A stretch of DNA of 64,000 bases, from the NCBI RefSeq assembly GCF_001874145.1, contig NZ_MPCX01000004.1:62001-126000 (forward strand), in the 5' to 3' direction. Below the pieces are notes generated by a model. That model did not search any database, had not been told where the DNA came from, and saw only the letters and a list, made by a program, of their open reading frames with translations. The translations under genes were made by a program, and so were the position numbers. This document shows positions 34,137-43,577 of this stretch, in pieces. The stretch comes from Lacinutrix sp. MedPE-SW (GTDB taxonomy: Bacteria > Bacteroidota > Bacteroidia > Flavobacteriales > Flavobacteriaceae). Each line of letters begins with the position of its first letter. Within the stretch, counting starts at the first letter, position 1.

Positions 34137-36545
34137 ATGAGCACACGTAGAATTAAAAAAATAGCAATTATAGGTTCTGGTATTATGGGATCTGGTATTG
34201 CATGTCATTTCGCAAACATTGGTGTTGATGTCTTACTATTAGATATAGTACCAAGAGAACTAAATGCAAAGGAAAAAGCTAAAGGCTTAACATTAGAAGA
34301 CAAAGTGGTTAGAAACCGCTTAGTAAACGATGCTTTAACAGCATCTTTAAAATCTAAGCCATCACCAATTTACCATCCATCATTTGCCAATAGAATTACT
34401 ACTGGTAACCTAGAAGATGATATTGCTAAAGTAGCGGATGTAGATTGGATTATGGAAGTTGTAGTAGAAAGACTTGATATTAAACAACAAGTTTTCGAAA
34501 AACTAGAACAATATAGAACACCAGGAACATTAATTACATCAAATACTTCTGGTATTCCTATTAAATTCATGAGTGAAGGAAGAAGTGAAGATTTCCAAAA
34601 ACATTTTTGTGGAACACACTTTTTTAATCCAGCACGTTATTTAAAATTATTTGAAATCATACCAGGACCAAAAACAGATGCATCTGTTTTAGAGTTTTTA
34701 AATGGTTACGGTGAAAAATTCTTAGGTAAAACTTCGGTCGTAGCTAAAGATACTCCTGCATTTATAGGAAACCGTATTGGTATATTTAGTATCCAAAGTT
34801 TATTTCATACAGTTAAAGATTTAGACTTAACTATAGAAGAAGTAGATAAACTTTCTGGACCAGTAATAGGTAGACCAAAATCGGCAACTTTCCGTACGGT
34901 AGATGTTGTAGGGTTAGACACTTTAGTTCACGTAGCAAACGGGATTAGAGAAAACTGCCCAAAAGATGAACGTTTAGAGTTGTTTGAATTACCAGATTTC
35001 ATCAATACAATGATGGAAAACAAATGGTTAGGAAGCAAAACAGGTCAAGGTTTTTACAAAAAACAAGTATCTGCCGATGGTAAAAAAGAAATTTTATCAC
35101 TAGATCTAAATACCTTAGAATATAGAGCTGCTCAAAAAGCAAAATTTGCAACTTTAGAACTTACGAAAACGATTGATAAAGTCGCAGACCGTTTTAAAGT
35201 ATTAATTAAAGGAAAAGATAAAGCCGGAGAATTTTACAGAAAAAGTTTCTCTGCCCTATTTGCATACGTTTCAAACCGTATTCCTGAAATTACTGACGAG
35301 TTATATAAAATTGACGACGCCATGAAAGCTGGTTTTGGTTGGGAACATGGACCATTCCAAATTTGGGACGCCATTGGTGTAGAAAAAGGTATTGAAATGA
35401 TGCAAGCCGAAGGTTTAAAACCTGCAGATTGGGTTGCAGATATGTTAGAATCTGGTAGCGATAGCTTCTACTCTATTAAAGATGGTGCAACATACTTTTA
35501 CGATATTCCTAAAAAAGAACAAGTAAAAATACCAGGACAAGATAGCTTTATCATATTAGATAATATTAGAAAAACTACCGAAGTCTTCAAAAACTCTGGA
35601 GTATCTGTTCAAGATTTAGGAGATGGTATATTAAACTTAGAATTCCAATCTAAAATGAACACTATTGGTGGCGATGTTTTAGCAGGAATTAATAAGGCTA
35701 TCGATATGGCAGAAAAAGATTTTGCCGGTTTAGTAGTAGGTAATCAAGGACCAAATTTCTCTGTAGGAGCAAATATTGGTATGATTTTTATGATGGCTGC
35801 AGAACAAGAATACGATGAGCTAAATATGGCTATTAAGTATTTCCAAGACACAATGATGCGTATGCGTTATTCTGCAATACCAACAATTTCTGCACCTCAC
35901 GGTATGGCACTTGGTGGTGGTTGTGAAATTTCATTACATGCAGATAAAATTGTAGCAGCAGCAGAAACTTACATGGGACTTGTAGAGTTTGGTGTAGGTG
36001 TTATTCCTGGTGGTGGTGGTTCTAAAGAAATGGCCTTAAGAGCATCAGATACTTTCAAAAAAGGAGACGTACAATTAAATACACTACAAGAATACTTTCT
36101 AACAATTGGTATGGCTAAAGTATCAACTTCAGCCTACGAAGCTTTCGATTTAGGAATAATGCAAGAAGGTAAAGATGTAGTTGTAGTAAATAAAGATCGC
36201 CAAATAGCAACAGCAAAAGCGCATGCTAAAATAATGGCAGATGCTGGATACACACAACCTGTAAAAAGAAACGATGTATTAGTACTTGGTAAACAAGCAT
36301 TAGGTATGTTTTTAGTAGGAACAGATTCTATGAAAGACTCTAATTACATTAGTGAACATGACATGAAAATTGCTAATAAGTTAGCTTACGTTATGGCTGG
36401 TGGAGATTTATCTGAACCAACTAAAGTAAGCGAACAATACTTGTTAGACTTAGAACGTGAAGCATTCCTTTCGCTTTGTACAGAACGTAAAACATTAGAA
36501 AGAATTCAACACATGTTAACAAAAGGTAAACCTTTAAGAAACTAA
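34137..36545 (+). CDS. fadN: 3-hydroxyacyl-CoA dehydrogenase / enoyl-CoA hydratase (FadN type)
   Basis: An 802-residue bifunctional beta-oxidation enzyme. The NAD-binding domain comes first (GSGIMGSGIACHFANIG at about 13), then the dehydrogenase C-terminal domains (about 200-430), then an enoyl-CoA hydratase-like domain at the C-terminus (about 490-720, with NQGPNFSVGANIG and GMALGGGCEISLHAD). This order is the reverse of FadB/FadJ and matches Bacillus FadN. It hydrates enoyl-CoA and oxidises 3-hydroxyacyl-CoA. It is followed 6 bases later by fadA. Confidence 0.93.
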   Translation: MSTRRIKKIAIIGSGIMGSGIACHFANIGVDVLLLDIVPRELNAKEKAKGLTLEDKVVRNRLVNDALTASLKSKPSPIYHPSFANRITTGNLEDDIAKVADVDWIMEVVVERLDIKQQVFEKLEQYRTPGTLITSNTSGIPIKFMSEGRSEDFQKHFCGTHFFNPARYLKLFEIIPGPKTDASVLEFLNGYGEKFLGKTSVVAKDTPAFIGNRIGIFSIQSLFHTVKDLDLTIEEVDKLSGPVIGRPKSATFRTVDVVGLDTLVHVANGIRENCPKDERLELFELPDFINTMMENKWLGSKTGQGFYKKQVSADGKKEILSLDLNTLEYRAAQKAKFATLELTKTIDKVADRFKVLIKGKDKAGEFYRKSFSALFAYVSNRIPEITDELYKIDDAMKAGFGWEHGPFQIWDAIGVEKGIEMMQAEGLKPADWVADMLESGSDSFYSIKDGATYFYDIPKKEQVKIPGQDSFIILDNIRKTTEVFKNSGVSVQDLGDGILNLEFQSKMNTIGGDVLAGINKAIDMAEKDFAGLVVGNQGPNFSVGANIGMIFMMAAEQEYDELNMAIKYFQDTMMRMRYSAIPTISAPHGMALGGGCEISLHADKIVAAAETYMGLVEFGVGVIPGGGGSKEMALRASDTFKKGDVQLNTLQEYFLTIGMAKVSTSAYEAFDLGIMQEGKDVVVVNKDRQIATAKAHAKIMADAGYTQPVKRNDVLVLGKQALGMFLVGTDSMKDSNYISEHDMKIANKLAYVMAGGDLSEPTKVSEQYLLDLEREAFLSLCTERKTLERIQHMLTKGKPLRN

Positions 36546-36551
36546 GAAAAA

Positions 36552-37745
36552 ATGAAAACAGCATATATAGTAAAAGCATATAGAACAGCAGTTGGTAAAG
36601 CACCAAAAGGCGTGTTCCGTTTTAAAAGAACAGATGAATTGGCAGCAGAAACCATCAAATATATGATGAAAGAATTGCCAAACTTAGACCCTAAACGTAT
36701 TGACGATGTTATTGTTGGAAATGCGATGCCAGAAGGATCTCAAGGATTAAATATGGCACGTCTAATCTCTTTAATGGGATTAGATGTTGTAGATGTTCCT
36801 GGAGTGACTGTAAACCGTTTTTGCTCTTCTGGAGTAGAAACTATTGGTATGGCAACTGCAAAAATACAAGCTGGAATGGCAGATTGTATTATTGCCGGTG
36901 GAGCAGAAAGCATGAGTAGTGTTCCTATGACAGGTTTTAAACCAGAATTAAATTACGATGCCATTGTAAAAGCTGGTCATGAAGATTACTATTGGGGAAT
37001 GGGAAACACTGCTGAAGCAGTAGCAAAGCAATTTAATGTATCTCGTGAAGACCAAGATGAATTTGCTTACAATTCACACATGAAAGCTTTAAGAGCTTTA
37101 GCCGAAGACCGTTTTCAAGATCAAATTGTACCTATAGATGTAGAACAAACATACATAGATGCTAATGGTAAAAAAGCAACAAAATCTTATACTGTAACTA
37201 AAGACGAAGGACCAAGAGCAGGAACAAACAAAGAAGCACTAGCAAAACTAAGAGCAGTATTTGCTGCTGGAGGAAGTGTTACCGCAGGAAACTCATCTCA
37301 AATGAGTGATGGCGCTGCATTTGTAATGGTTATGAGCGAAGATATGGTTAAAGAGTTAGGCCTTGAACCAGTAGCAAGAATGGTAAATTATGCCGCTGCA
37401 GGAGTTGAACCTCGTATCATGGGAATTGGACCAGTAAAAGCAATCCCTAAAGCATTAAAACAAGCTGGTTTAAAACAAGACGATTTAGCATTAATAGAAT
37501 TAAACGAAGCTTTTGCTTCACAATCTTTAGCAGTAATTCGCGAATTAGACCTTAACCAAGATATTATAAATGTAAATGGAGGAGCTATTGCACTTGGTCA
37601 CCCATTAGGATGTACTGGAGCAAAACTTTCTGTCCAGCTTTTTGATGAAATGCGTAAGCGAGACATGAAAGGAAAATATGGAGCAGTAACTATGTGTGTT
37701 GGTACAGGTCAAGGTGCTTGTGGAATATTCGAATTTTTAAATTAA
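36552..37745 (+). CDS. fadA: Acetyl-CoA acyltransferase (3-ketoacyl-CoA thiolase)
   Basis: A 397-residue thiolase that cleaves 3-ketoacyl-CoA to acetyl-CoA plus a shortened acyl-CoA. The acyl-accepting Cys is in VNRFCSSGVETIGMA (about 94). The GGAESMSSVPM, NGGAIALGHPLGCTGAK (about 345) and CVGTGQGACGIFE (Cys at about 384) motifs complete the active site. Second structural gene of the operon, between fadN and fadE. Confidence 0.95.
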   Translation: MKTAYIVKAYRTAVGKAPKGVFRFKRTDELAAETIKYMMKELPNLDPKRIDDVIVGNAMPEGSQGLNMARLISLMGLDVVDVPGVTVNRFCSSGVETIGMATAKIQAGMADCIIAGGAESMSSVPMTGFKPELNYDAIVKAGHEDYYWGMGNTAEAVAKQFNVSREDQDEFAYNSHMKALRALAEDRFQDQIVPIDVEQTYIDANGKKATKSYTVTKDEGPRAGTNKEALAKLRAVFAAGGSVTAGNSSQMSDGAAFVMVMSEDMVKELGLEPVARMVNYAAAGVEPRIMGIGPVKAIPKALKQAGLKQDDLALIELNEAFASQSLAVIRELDLNQDIINVNGGAIALGHPLGCTGAKLSVQLFDEMRKRDMKGKYGAVTMCVGTGQGACGIFEFLN

Positions 37746-37773
37746 TTAAAAGAACTTAATACAATACTATAAA

Positions 37774-39582
37774 ATGGCAGATACAGAAAAAGATATCCTA
37801 CGTGGAGGTCAATTCTTAGTAAAAGAAACAAAATGCGAAGATGTTTTTACTCCTGAAGATTTTTCAGAAGAGCAAAACATGATGAAAGAATCCGTAATGG
37901 AATTCAACGAACGTGAAATTATTGCACACAAACCAAGATTTGAAGCTAAAGATTATGCTTTAACCGAAGAAGTTATGCGTAAAGCTGGAGAAATGGGATT
38001 TTTAGGCGTGGCCGTACCTGAAGCTTATGGCGGTTTAGGAATGGGCTTTGTTTCTACCTGTTTAACTTGTGATTATATTTCTTCTGGTACAGGATCTTTT
38101 AGTACTGCTTTTGGAGCTCATACAGGTATTGGTACTATGCCAATTACTTTATATGGTACAGAAGCTCAAAAACAAAAATACGTACCTAAATTAGCCTCTG
38201 GAGAATGGTTTGGCGCTTATTGTTTAACAGAGCCAGGCGCAGGATCTGATGCTAACTCTGGAAAAACAACTGCAGAATTAACAGAAGATGGTAAGTCTTA
38301 TAAAATTAACGGTCAAAAAATGTGGATCTCAAATGCAGGATTCTGTAGTGTGATGATTGTTTTTGCCCGTATTGAAGATGATAAAAACATTACTGGTTTT
38401 ATAGTTGAATACGATCCTGAAAACGCTAATGGAATAACATTAGGTGAAGAAGAGCATAAATTAGGTATTCGTGCAAGTTCTACGCGTCAAGTATTTTTTA
38501 ACGATACTGTAGTACCTGTAGAAAATATGCTAGCTGGTCGTGGTGAAGGTTTTAAAATCGCAATGAATGCATTAAACGTTGGTCGTATTAAATTAGCTGC
38601 TGCTTGTTTAGATTCTCAAAGAAGAATTTTAACAACTGGCGTACAGTATGCAAACGAAAGAAAACAATTTAAAACACCTATTTCAGATTTTGGTGCAATT
38701 AAAGTTAAGTTAGCCGAAATGGCAACTAATGCTTATGCTGGAGAATCTGCAACATATAGAGCTGCTAAAAACATTGAAGATCGTATTGCAATGCGTGAAG
38801 CTGCTGGAAATACGCACCAAGAAGCAGAACTTAAAGGTGTAGAAGAATATGCAATTGAGTGTTCTATTTTAAAAGTTGCTGTATCTGAAGATGTACAAAA
38901 CTGTGCAGATGAAGGTATACAAATTTTTGGTGGTATGGGATTCTCAGAAGAAACTCCAATGGAAGCTGCATGGAGAGATGCTAGAATTGCTCGTATTTAT
39001 GAAGGTACAAACGAAATTAACAGAATGCTTTCTGTTGGTATGCTTGTTAAAAAAGCAATGAAAGGTCATGTAGATTTATTAAATCCTGCACAAGCCGTAC
39101 AGCAAGAATTAATGGGTATTCCTTCTTTTGAAACACCAGATTACTCTGAGTTATTTTCTGAAGAGAAGGCAATGATAGCTAAACTTAAAAAAGTATTTTT
39201 AATGGTTGCTGGAGCTGCTGTTCAAAAATTTGGACCAGATTTAGAAAAGCACCAACAGTTATTAATTGCAGCTGCAGATATCTTAATTGAAATCTACATG
39301 GCAGAATCTACAATTTTAAGAACCGAGAAGAACGCTAAACGTACAAGTGAAAAAGAACAAGCTGTACAAATTGCGATGTCTAAATTATACTTATACAATG
39401 CAGTAAGTATTGTTGAAGGTAAAGGAAAAGAAAGTATCATTTCTTTTGCTGAAGGCGATGAACAACGCATGATGCTAATGGGACTTAAACGTTTCACGAA
39501 ATATACAAATTACCCTGATATTGTTGATTTACGTAACGAAATCGCGGAAAAAGTAAAAGCAGAAAATAAATACTGTTTTTAA
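37774..39582 (+). CDS. fadE: Acyl-CoA dehydrogenase (FadE type)
   Basis: A 602-residue FAD enzyme, first oxidation step of beta-oxidation. The ACAD core spans about residues 25-440: YCLTEPGAGSDANSG (about 150), WISNAGFCSVMIVFARI, and the catalytic-base region ending RDARIARIYEGTNEINRMLSVGM. The roughly 150-residue helical extension at the C-terminus is typical of the larger ACAD10/VLCAD-like bacterial group, as in Bacillus FadE. Last gene of the operon, followed by a terminator. Confidence 0.94.
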   Translation: MADTEKDILRGGQFLVKETKCEDVFTPEDFSEEQNMMKESVMEFNEREIIAHKPRFEAKDYALTEEVMRKAGEMGFLGVAVPEAYGGLGMGFVSTCLTCDYISSGTGSFSTAFGAHTGIGTMPITLYGTEAQKQKYVPKLASGEWFGAYCLTEPGAGSDANSGKTTAELTEDGKSYKINGQKMWISNAGFCSVMIVFARIEDDKNITGFIVEYDPENANGITLGEEEHKLGIRASSTRQVFFNDTVVPVENMLAGRGEGFKIAMNALNVGRIKLAAACLDSQRRILTTGVQYANERKQFKTPISDFGAIKVKLAEMATNAYAGESATYRAAKNIEDRIAMREAAGNTHQEAELKGVEEYAIECSILKVAVSEDVQNCADEGIQIFGGMGFSEETPMEAAWRDARIARIYEGTNEINRMLSVGMLVKKAMKGHVDLLNPAQAVQQELMGIPSFETPDYSELFSEEKAMIAKLKKVFLMVAGAAVQKFGPDLEKHQQLLIAAADILIEIYMAESTILRTEKNAKRTSEKEQAVQIAMSKLYLYNAVSIVEGKGKESIISFAEGDEQRMMLMGLKRFTKYTNYPDIVDLRNEIAEKVKAENKYCF

Positions 39583-39604
39583 TGTAGTTTTAATTATTTA
39601 GTAG

Positions 39605-39643
39605 TAAAAAAAGTCAATACTCCCAAAGTGTTGGCTTTTTTTT
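39605..39643 (+). terminator. Intrinsic terminator of the fad operon
   Basis: A 15-pair stem of AAAAAAGTCAATACT against AGTGTTGGCTTTTTT (two G-T pairs) with a CCCAA loop and T run. Confidence 0.8.
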
Positions 39644-39669
39644 ATTAACTAAACTTTAGTTTTTAAGAA

Positions 39670-39700
39670 TTGATATACATTACTCAAAATTGTAAATTTG
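39670..39700 (+). promoter_or_regulatory. Promoter of the DUF421 gene
   Basis: TTG at 39670-39672, 20 bases, then TAAATTTG at 39693-39700. A good Bacteroidota housekeeping match, 38 bases before the ATG at 39738. Confidence 0.65.
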
Positions 39701-39737
39701 AGTAAAACCACTAATAATAATCTAAAAACCAAATATT

Positions 39738-40265
39738 ATGAAATGGCTATACAGTACTAGTGACCCAATTTTGCAAACCCTTATAGGTTGCTTTTTACTT
39801 TTTATTATAATTATAGTCCTTACCAGGATAATAGGCTTAAGATCATTTGCAAAATTTACAGCATACGATTTTGCCTTTACAATTGCGATAGGTAGCATAA
39901 TTTCATCTACTCTAACATCCTCTACTTCTATTACTCATGGCTTTACTGCTATTGCAGGTTTATTGGCATTAACTTATATATTTTCTGTATTACAACGTAA
40001 AATAAAACCGTTAAGTAAATTAATATCTAATGCACCATTACTTTTAATGGACGGTAATACTATTTTAGAAGAAAATTTAAAACATGCTCGTGTAGAAAAA
40101 AAACAACTAATAGCTAAACTTAGAGAAGCTAATGTATTAAACTATGATCAAGTAGTAGCAGTTGTTTTAGAATCTACAGGTGCCATTTCAGTACTTCATA
40201 AAACAGCCAATAGTGATGAGCAATTTAATAACGATTTACTATCAGGAGTTAGAAGAACACCATAA
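39738..40265 (+). CDS. DUF421 / YetF-like membrane protein
   Basis: A 175-residue protein with three N-terminal transmembrane segments (about 12-30, 38-58 and 64-82). A small cytoplasmic domain follows (about 88-160, with LLLMDGNTILEENLKHARVEKKQLIAKLREANV), typical of the DUF421/YetF family. The function of the family is not settled; some members are linked to spore or envelope stress. Monocistronic by its own promoter. Confidence 0.87.
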   Translation: MKWLYSTSDPILQTLIGCFLLFIIIIVLTRIIGLRSFAKFTAYDFAFTIAIGSIISSTLTSSTSITHGFTAIAGLLALTYIFSVLQRKIKPLSKLISNAPLLLMDGNTILEENLKHARVEKKQLIAKLREANVLNYDQVVAVVLESTGAISVLHKTANSDEQFNNDLLSGVRRTP

Positions 40266-40332
40266 TTTTTAATTATATAGAAACACTATGCTGTGTTTCA
40301 TAATTTCATTATTTTAGTTAAAAACATTTTTT

Positions 40333-41661
40333 ATGAAACTACTAATATTTCCACTTTTCCTTTTAACAACTTTTTTGTCTGCACAAACCAATCAAAAAAT
40401 TTATGATATTATTGATGCTGTATCAGCAGAACGTATTGAAAAAGATATAAATACATTAGCTAATTTTGGAACCAGAAACACATTTAGCGATACCATTTCA
40501 AATACAAGAGGTATAGGTGCAGCAAGACGTTGGATAAAAAAGGAATTTGAAACTATTTCTAAAGAATGTAATAACTGCTTAAACGTTTTTTATCACAAAA
40601 ATTTTGTTACAAAAGAAGGTAATAATCGCGTACCACATGACGCTTGGATTGTAAATGTAGTAGCCATACAAAAAGGAACTAAATATCCTAATCGATACGT
40701 AATAATGAGTGGAGATATAGATTCTCGTGCCAGCGATACTATGGATTTTACAACAGATGCTCCTGGTGCAAACGATAATGCATCGGGAATGGCAGGAACT
40801 ATTGAAGCAGCTCGAGTGCTTTCAAAATATAAATTTGAAAGTAGTATAATTTATGTTGGATTATCTGGAGAAGAACAAGGCTTATTTGGTGGTGCCGGAC
40901 TAGCAAAATATGCAAAAGATAATAATTGGGATGTTATTGGTATTTTAAACAACGATATGATAGGAAATATTAAAGGTGTTGATGGTGTTATTGACAATCG
41001 CACTTTTAGAATATTTTCTGAACCTGTGCCACCAACCGAAAGTGAACGTCAACGCAAATTACGTCGTTTTTATGGTGGTGAAGTCGATGGTATTTCTAGA
41101 CAATTAGCAAGATACATACACAAAAATGTAAAAACATATATGCCAGAAATGAATCCAATGATGGTGTATAGATTAGATCGTTTTGGTCGTGGTGGTCACC
41201 ATAGACCGTTTAACGATTTAGGTTTTGCAGGTATTAGAATTATGGAAGCTCATGAAAACTACACACAGCAACATCAAGATATTCGCGAAGAAAACGGTAT
41301 TAAATATGGTGATGTTGTTGAACATGTAAATTTCGATTATGCAAAAAAACTTACTGCCGTAAACGCAATAAATTTAGCTAGTTTAGCCTCTGCTCCACCT
41401 GCACCAAAAACTGTTGCTATTGGTGGTATTGTAGAACCATCTGCAAAATTTAAATGGGATAAGGTTAATGGAGCTAAAGGCTATAAAATTTATTGGAGAG
41501 ATACCACTTCACCAACTTGGGACAATAGTCGTTATGTTGGTGATGTTAATACGTTTACATTAAAAGGCATTGTTATAGATAATTTCTTTTTTGGTGTGGC
41601 TTCAGTGGCGCAAGATGGAACCGAAAGTATGGTTGTGTTTCCAAATAAAATATTTAGATAA
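40333..41661 (+). CDS. M28 family metallopeptidase with fibronectin-like tail
   Basis: A 442-residue secreted peptidase. The signal peptide ends at TFLSAQ. The M28 catalytic domain (about 60-350) has APGANDNASG (zinc/catalytic Asp), LSGEEQGLFGG (catalytic and metal Glu), NNDMIGN and a late His in MEAHENY. In the first metal-ligand motif, usually H-x-D, the His is replaced by Asp (SGDIDSRASD). A fibronectin type III-like domain (about 365-440) follows. Aminopeptidase activity is likely if the Asp can replace the His. Confidence 0.88.
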   Translation: MKLLIFPLFLLTTFLSAQTNQKIYDIIDAVSAERIEKDINTLANFGTRNTFSDTISNTRGIGAARRWIKKEFETISKECNNCLNVFYHKNFVTKEGNNRVPHDAWIVNVVAIQKGTKYPNRYVIMSGDIDSRASDTMDFTTDAPGANDNASGMAGTIEAARVLSKYKFESSIIYVGLSGEEQGLFGGAGLAKYAKDNNWDVIGILNNDMIGNIKGVDGVIDNRTFRIFSEPVPPTESERQRKLRRFYGGEVDGISRQLARYIHKNVKTYMPEMNPMMVYRLDRFGRGGHHRPFNDLGFAGIRIMEAHENYTQQHQDIREENGIKYGDVVEHVNFDYAKKLTAVNAINLASLASAPPAPKTVAIGGIVEPSAKFKWDKVNGAKGYKIYWRDTTSPTWDNSRYVGDVNTFTLKGIVIDNFFFGVASVAQDGTESMVVFPNKIFR

Positions 41662-41672
41662 TAGTTTAAAAT

Positions 41673-42251
41673 ATGCCATTTACAAAGCAGGAACTTTACT
41701 TTAAAACTCACATAGAATGGCGAGAATGGTTACATACTAATCATGATAATAATGAAGGTATCTACCTCATCTTTTATAAAGTAAGTCACGAAAAGCAAAG
41801 TATGCGTTGGGAAGAAGCGGTAAAAGTTGCCTTATGCTATGGTTGGATTGATAGTACAGTTAAAAGCTTAGGCGACGGAAAACGTAGACAATACTTTTGT
41901 AAACGAAAACCCAAAAGTATGTGGAGTGCCGTAAATAAAAAGCATATAGAAGTTTTAATTGCTAAAAATTTAATGCATAAAACAGGTTTTGATAGTATTA
42001 AAATAGGAAAACAAAATGGTAGTTGGACAGCTTTAGACGCTGTTGAAAAAGGTATTATTCCAGAGCAACTACAAACAGCATTTAATAACAATCCTAATGC
42101 CTTTAAAAACTATAAAAACTTTGCGCCTTCTTACAGAAAAAGCTACTTATATTGGTTAAACCAAGCGAAAAGAGAAACCACTAAACAAAAAAGAATTACT
42201 GAAATTATAAAACTATGCGAAGCAAATATCAAATCAAGAGATAACTGGTAA
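41673..42251 (+). CDS. YdeI/OmpD-associated family protein
   Basis: A 192-residue cytosolic protein. EWREWLHTNHDNNEGIYLIFYK at the start, WEEAVKVALCYGWIDSTVKSLGDGKRRQYFCKRKPKSMWS (about 48-90) and the C-terminal YLYWLNQAKRETTKQKRI match the YdeI (DUF1905-related, 'bacteriocin-protection') family. The function is unknown. It lies 11 bases after the peptidase gene, probably co-transcribed. Confidence 0.85.
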   Translation: MPFTKQELYFKTHIEWREWLHTNHDNNEGIYLIFYKVSHEKQSMRWEEAVKVALCYGWIDSTVKSLGDGKRRQYFCKRKPKSMWSAVNKKHIEVLIAKNLMHKTGFDSIKIGKQNGSWTALDAVEKGIIPEQLQTAFNNNPNAFKNYKNFAPSYRKSYLYWLNQAKRETTKQKRITEIIKLCEANIKSRDNW

Positions 42252-42307
42252 ACATACTTTTATGAAAGGCTGCTTCATTATTACGACTGATTATAAAAAC
42301 AAAACAA

Positions 42308-43519
42308 ATGAACATTCAAAAAGTAACCTTTAATAACGCTAAAAACGATACTTTAGTTGGGCGCTTAGAGCTTCCTGTAAATCAACATCCTCATAACTTT
42401 GTAATTTTTGCACATTGTTTTACATGTAATAAAAACTTATCTGCTGTAAAAAATATTAGTCGAGCACTTACAGCAAATGGTTTTGGAGTATTACGTTTCG
42501 ATTTCACAGGTTTAGGTGATAGTGAAGGTGATTTTGAAAATACTAATTTCTCTGGTAATGTTGACGATTTAATTCATGCTTCAAATTATTTAGAAAAAAA
42601 TTATAGTGCTCCAACACTAATTATTGGACATTCCTTAGGTGGCGCCGCTGCAATTTTTGCTGCATCAAAAATAGAGTCTATAAAAGCAGTTGCTACAATT
42701 GGTGCGCCTTCAAATCCAAAACATGTTCAACATTTAATAGAAAGTAGTGTCGATGAAATAAAAACTAATGGTATTGCTAAAGTTAATATTGGTGGACGAC
42801 CTTTTACAATTAAAAAACAGTTTCTAGACGATATTGAAACAAAATCTTTGCCAGACGTTGCACAAAAACTTCGTAAACCATTATTAGTAATTCACTCTCC
42901 ACAAGATACAACTGTAGGCATTCAAAATGCTGAAGAAATATATGTTGCAGCAAGACACCCAAAAAGTTTTGTTTCTATAGATGGTGCAGATCACTTATTA
43001 ATGAAAAAAGAAGATTCTAATTATGTCGGTAAAATTATTTCTAGTTGGGCTATACGTTATGTAAATATTCCTAAAACTGAAATTATAAATACACAACATG
43101 ATGTGGTTGCAAGTTTAGATGCTTCTGAAGGATTTACAACTAAAATGAAAGTAGGAAATCACTATATAACAGCAGACGAACCAACGAGTTTTGGCGGAAA
43201 TGATTTTGGTCCTTCACCATACGAGCTTGTATCTGCAGGACTATCTGCTTGTACAGCAATGACTATTCAAATGTATTCTAAACGAAAAGGTTGGGATATT
43301 GAAAATGTTGAAGTACATACTAAATACTCAAAAACTCATGCTGAGGATTGTGAAAATTGCGAATCAACTTCAGCAAAAATCGATACTTTTCATAGAGAAA
43401 TAAAACTTACTGGTAATATAGATGAAAAACAAATAAAACGTGTACTTCAAATTGCAGATAAATGTCCTGTTCATAAAACATTACATAGCGAAACACAGGT
43501 TATCACTAAGTTAATTTAA
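42308..43519 (+). CDS. Alpha/beta hydrolase-OsmC fusion protein
   Basis: A 403-residue fusion. An alpha/beta-hydrolase domain fills about residues 1-255 (nucleophile in GHSLGGAAA at about 108; acid in HSPQDTTV; His in GADHLL). An OsmC/Ohr-like domain fills about 265-400, with the paired cysteines in SAGLSACTAMT and ADKCPVHKTL. OsmC proteins reduce organic hydroperoxides via these Cys residues. The fusion is a known bacterial architecture, so it may link acyl hydrolysis with peroxide removal. Confidence 0.92.
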   Translation: MNIQKVTFNNAKNDTLVGRLELPVNQHPHNFVIFAHCFTCNKNLSAVKNISRALTANGFGVLRFDFTGLGDSEGDFENTNFSGNVDDLIHASNYLEKNYSAPTLIIGHSLGGAAAIFAASKIESIKAVATIGAPSNPKHVQHLIESSVDEIKTNGIAKVNIGGRPFTIKKQFLDDIETKSLPDVAQKLRKPLLVIHSPQDTTVGIQNAEEIYVAARHPKSFVSIDGADHLLMKKEDSNYVGKIISSWAIRYVNIPKTEIINTQHDVVASLDASEGFTTKMKVGNHYITADEPTSFGGNDFGPSPYELVSAGLSACTAMTIQMYSKRKGWDIENVEVHTKYSKTHAEDCENCESTSAKIDTFHREIKLTGNIDEKQIKRVLQIADKCPVHKTLHSETQVITKLI

Positions 43520-43533
43520 ATACATTTTATATA

Positions 43534-43566
43534 AAAAAAAGCGCAATTAAAATTAACTGCGCTTTT
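43534..43566. terminator. Bidirectional intrinsic terminator
   Basis: Stem AAAAGCGCA / TGCGCTTTT with an inner TTAA pair, between convergent genes ending at 43519 and 43578. Confidence 0.85.
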
Positions 43567-43577
43567 GTATTTAATAT

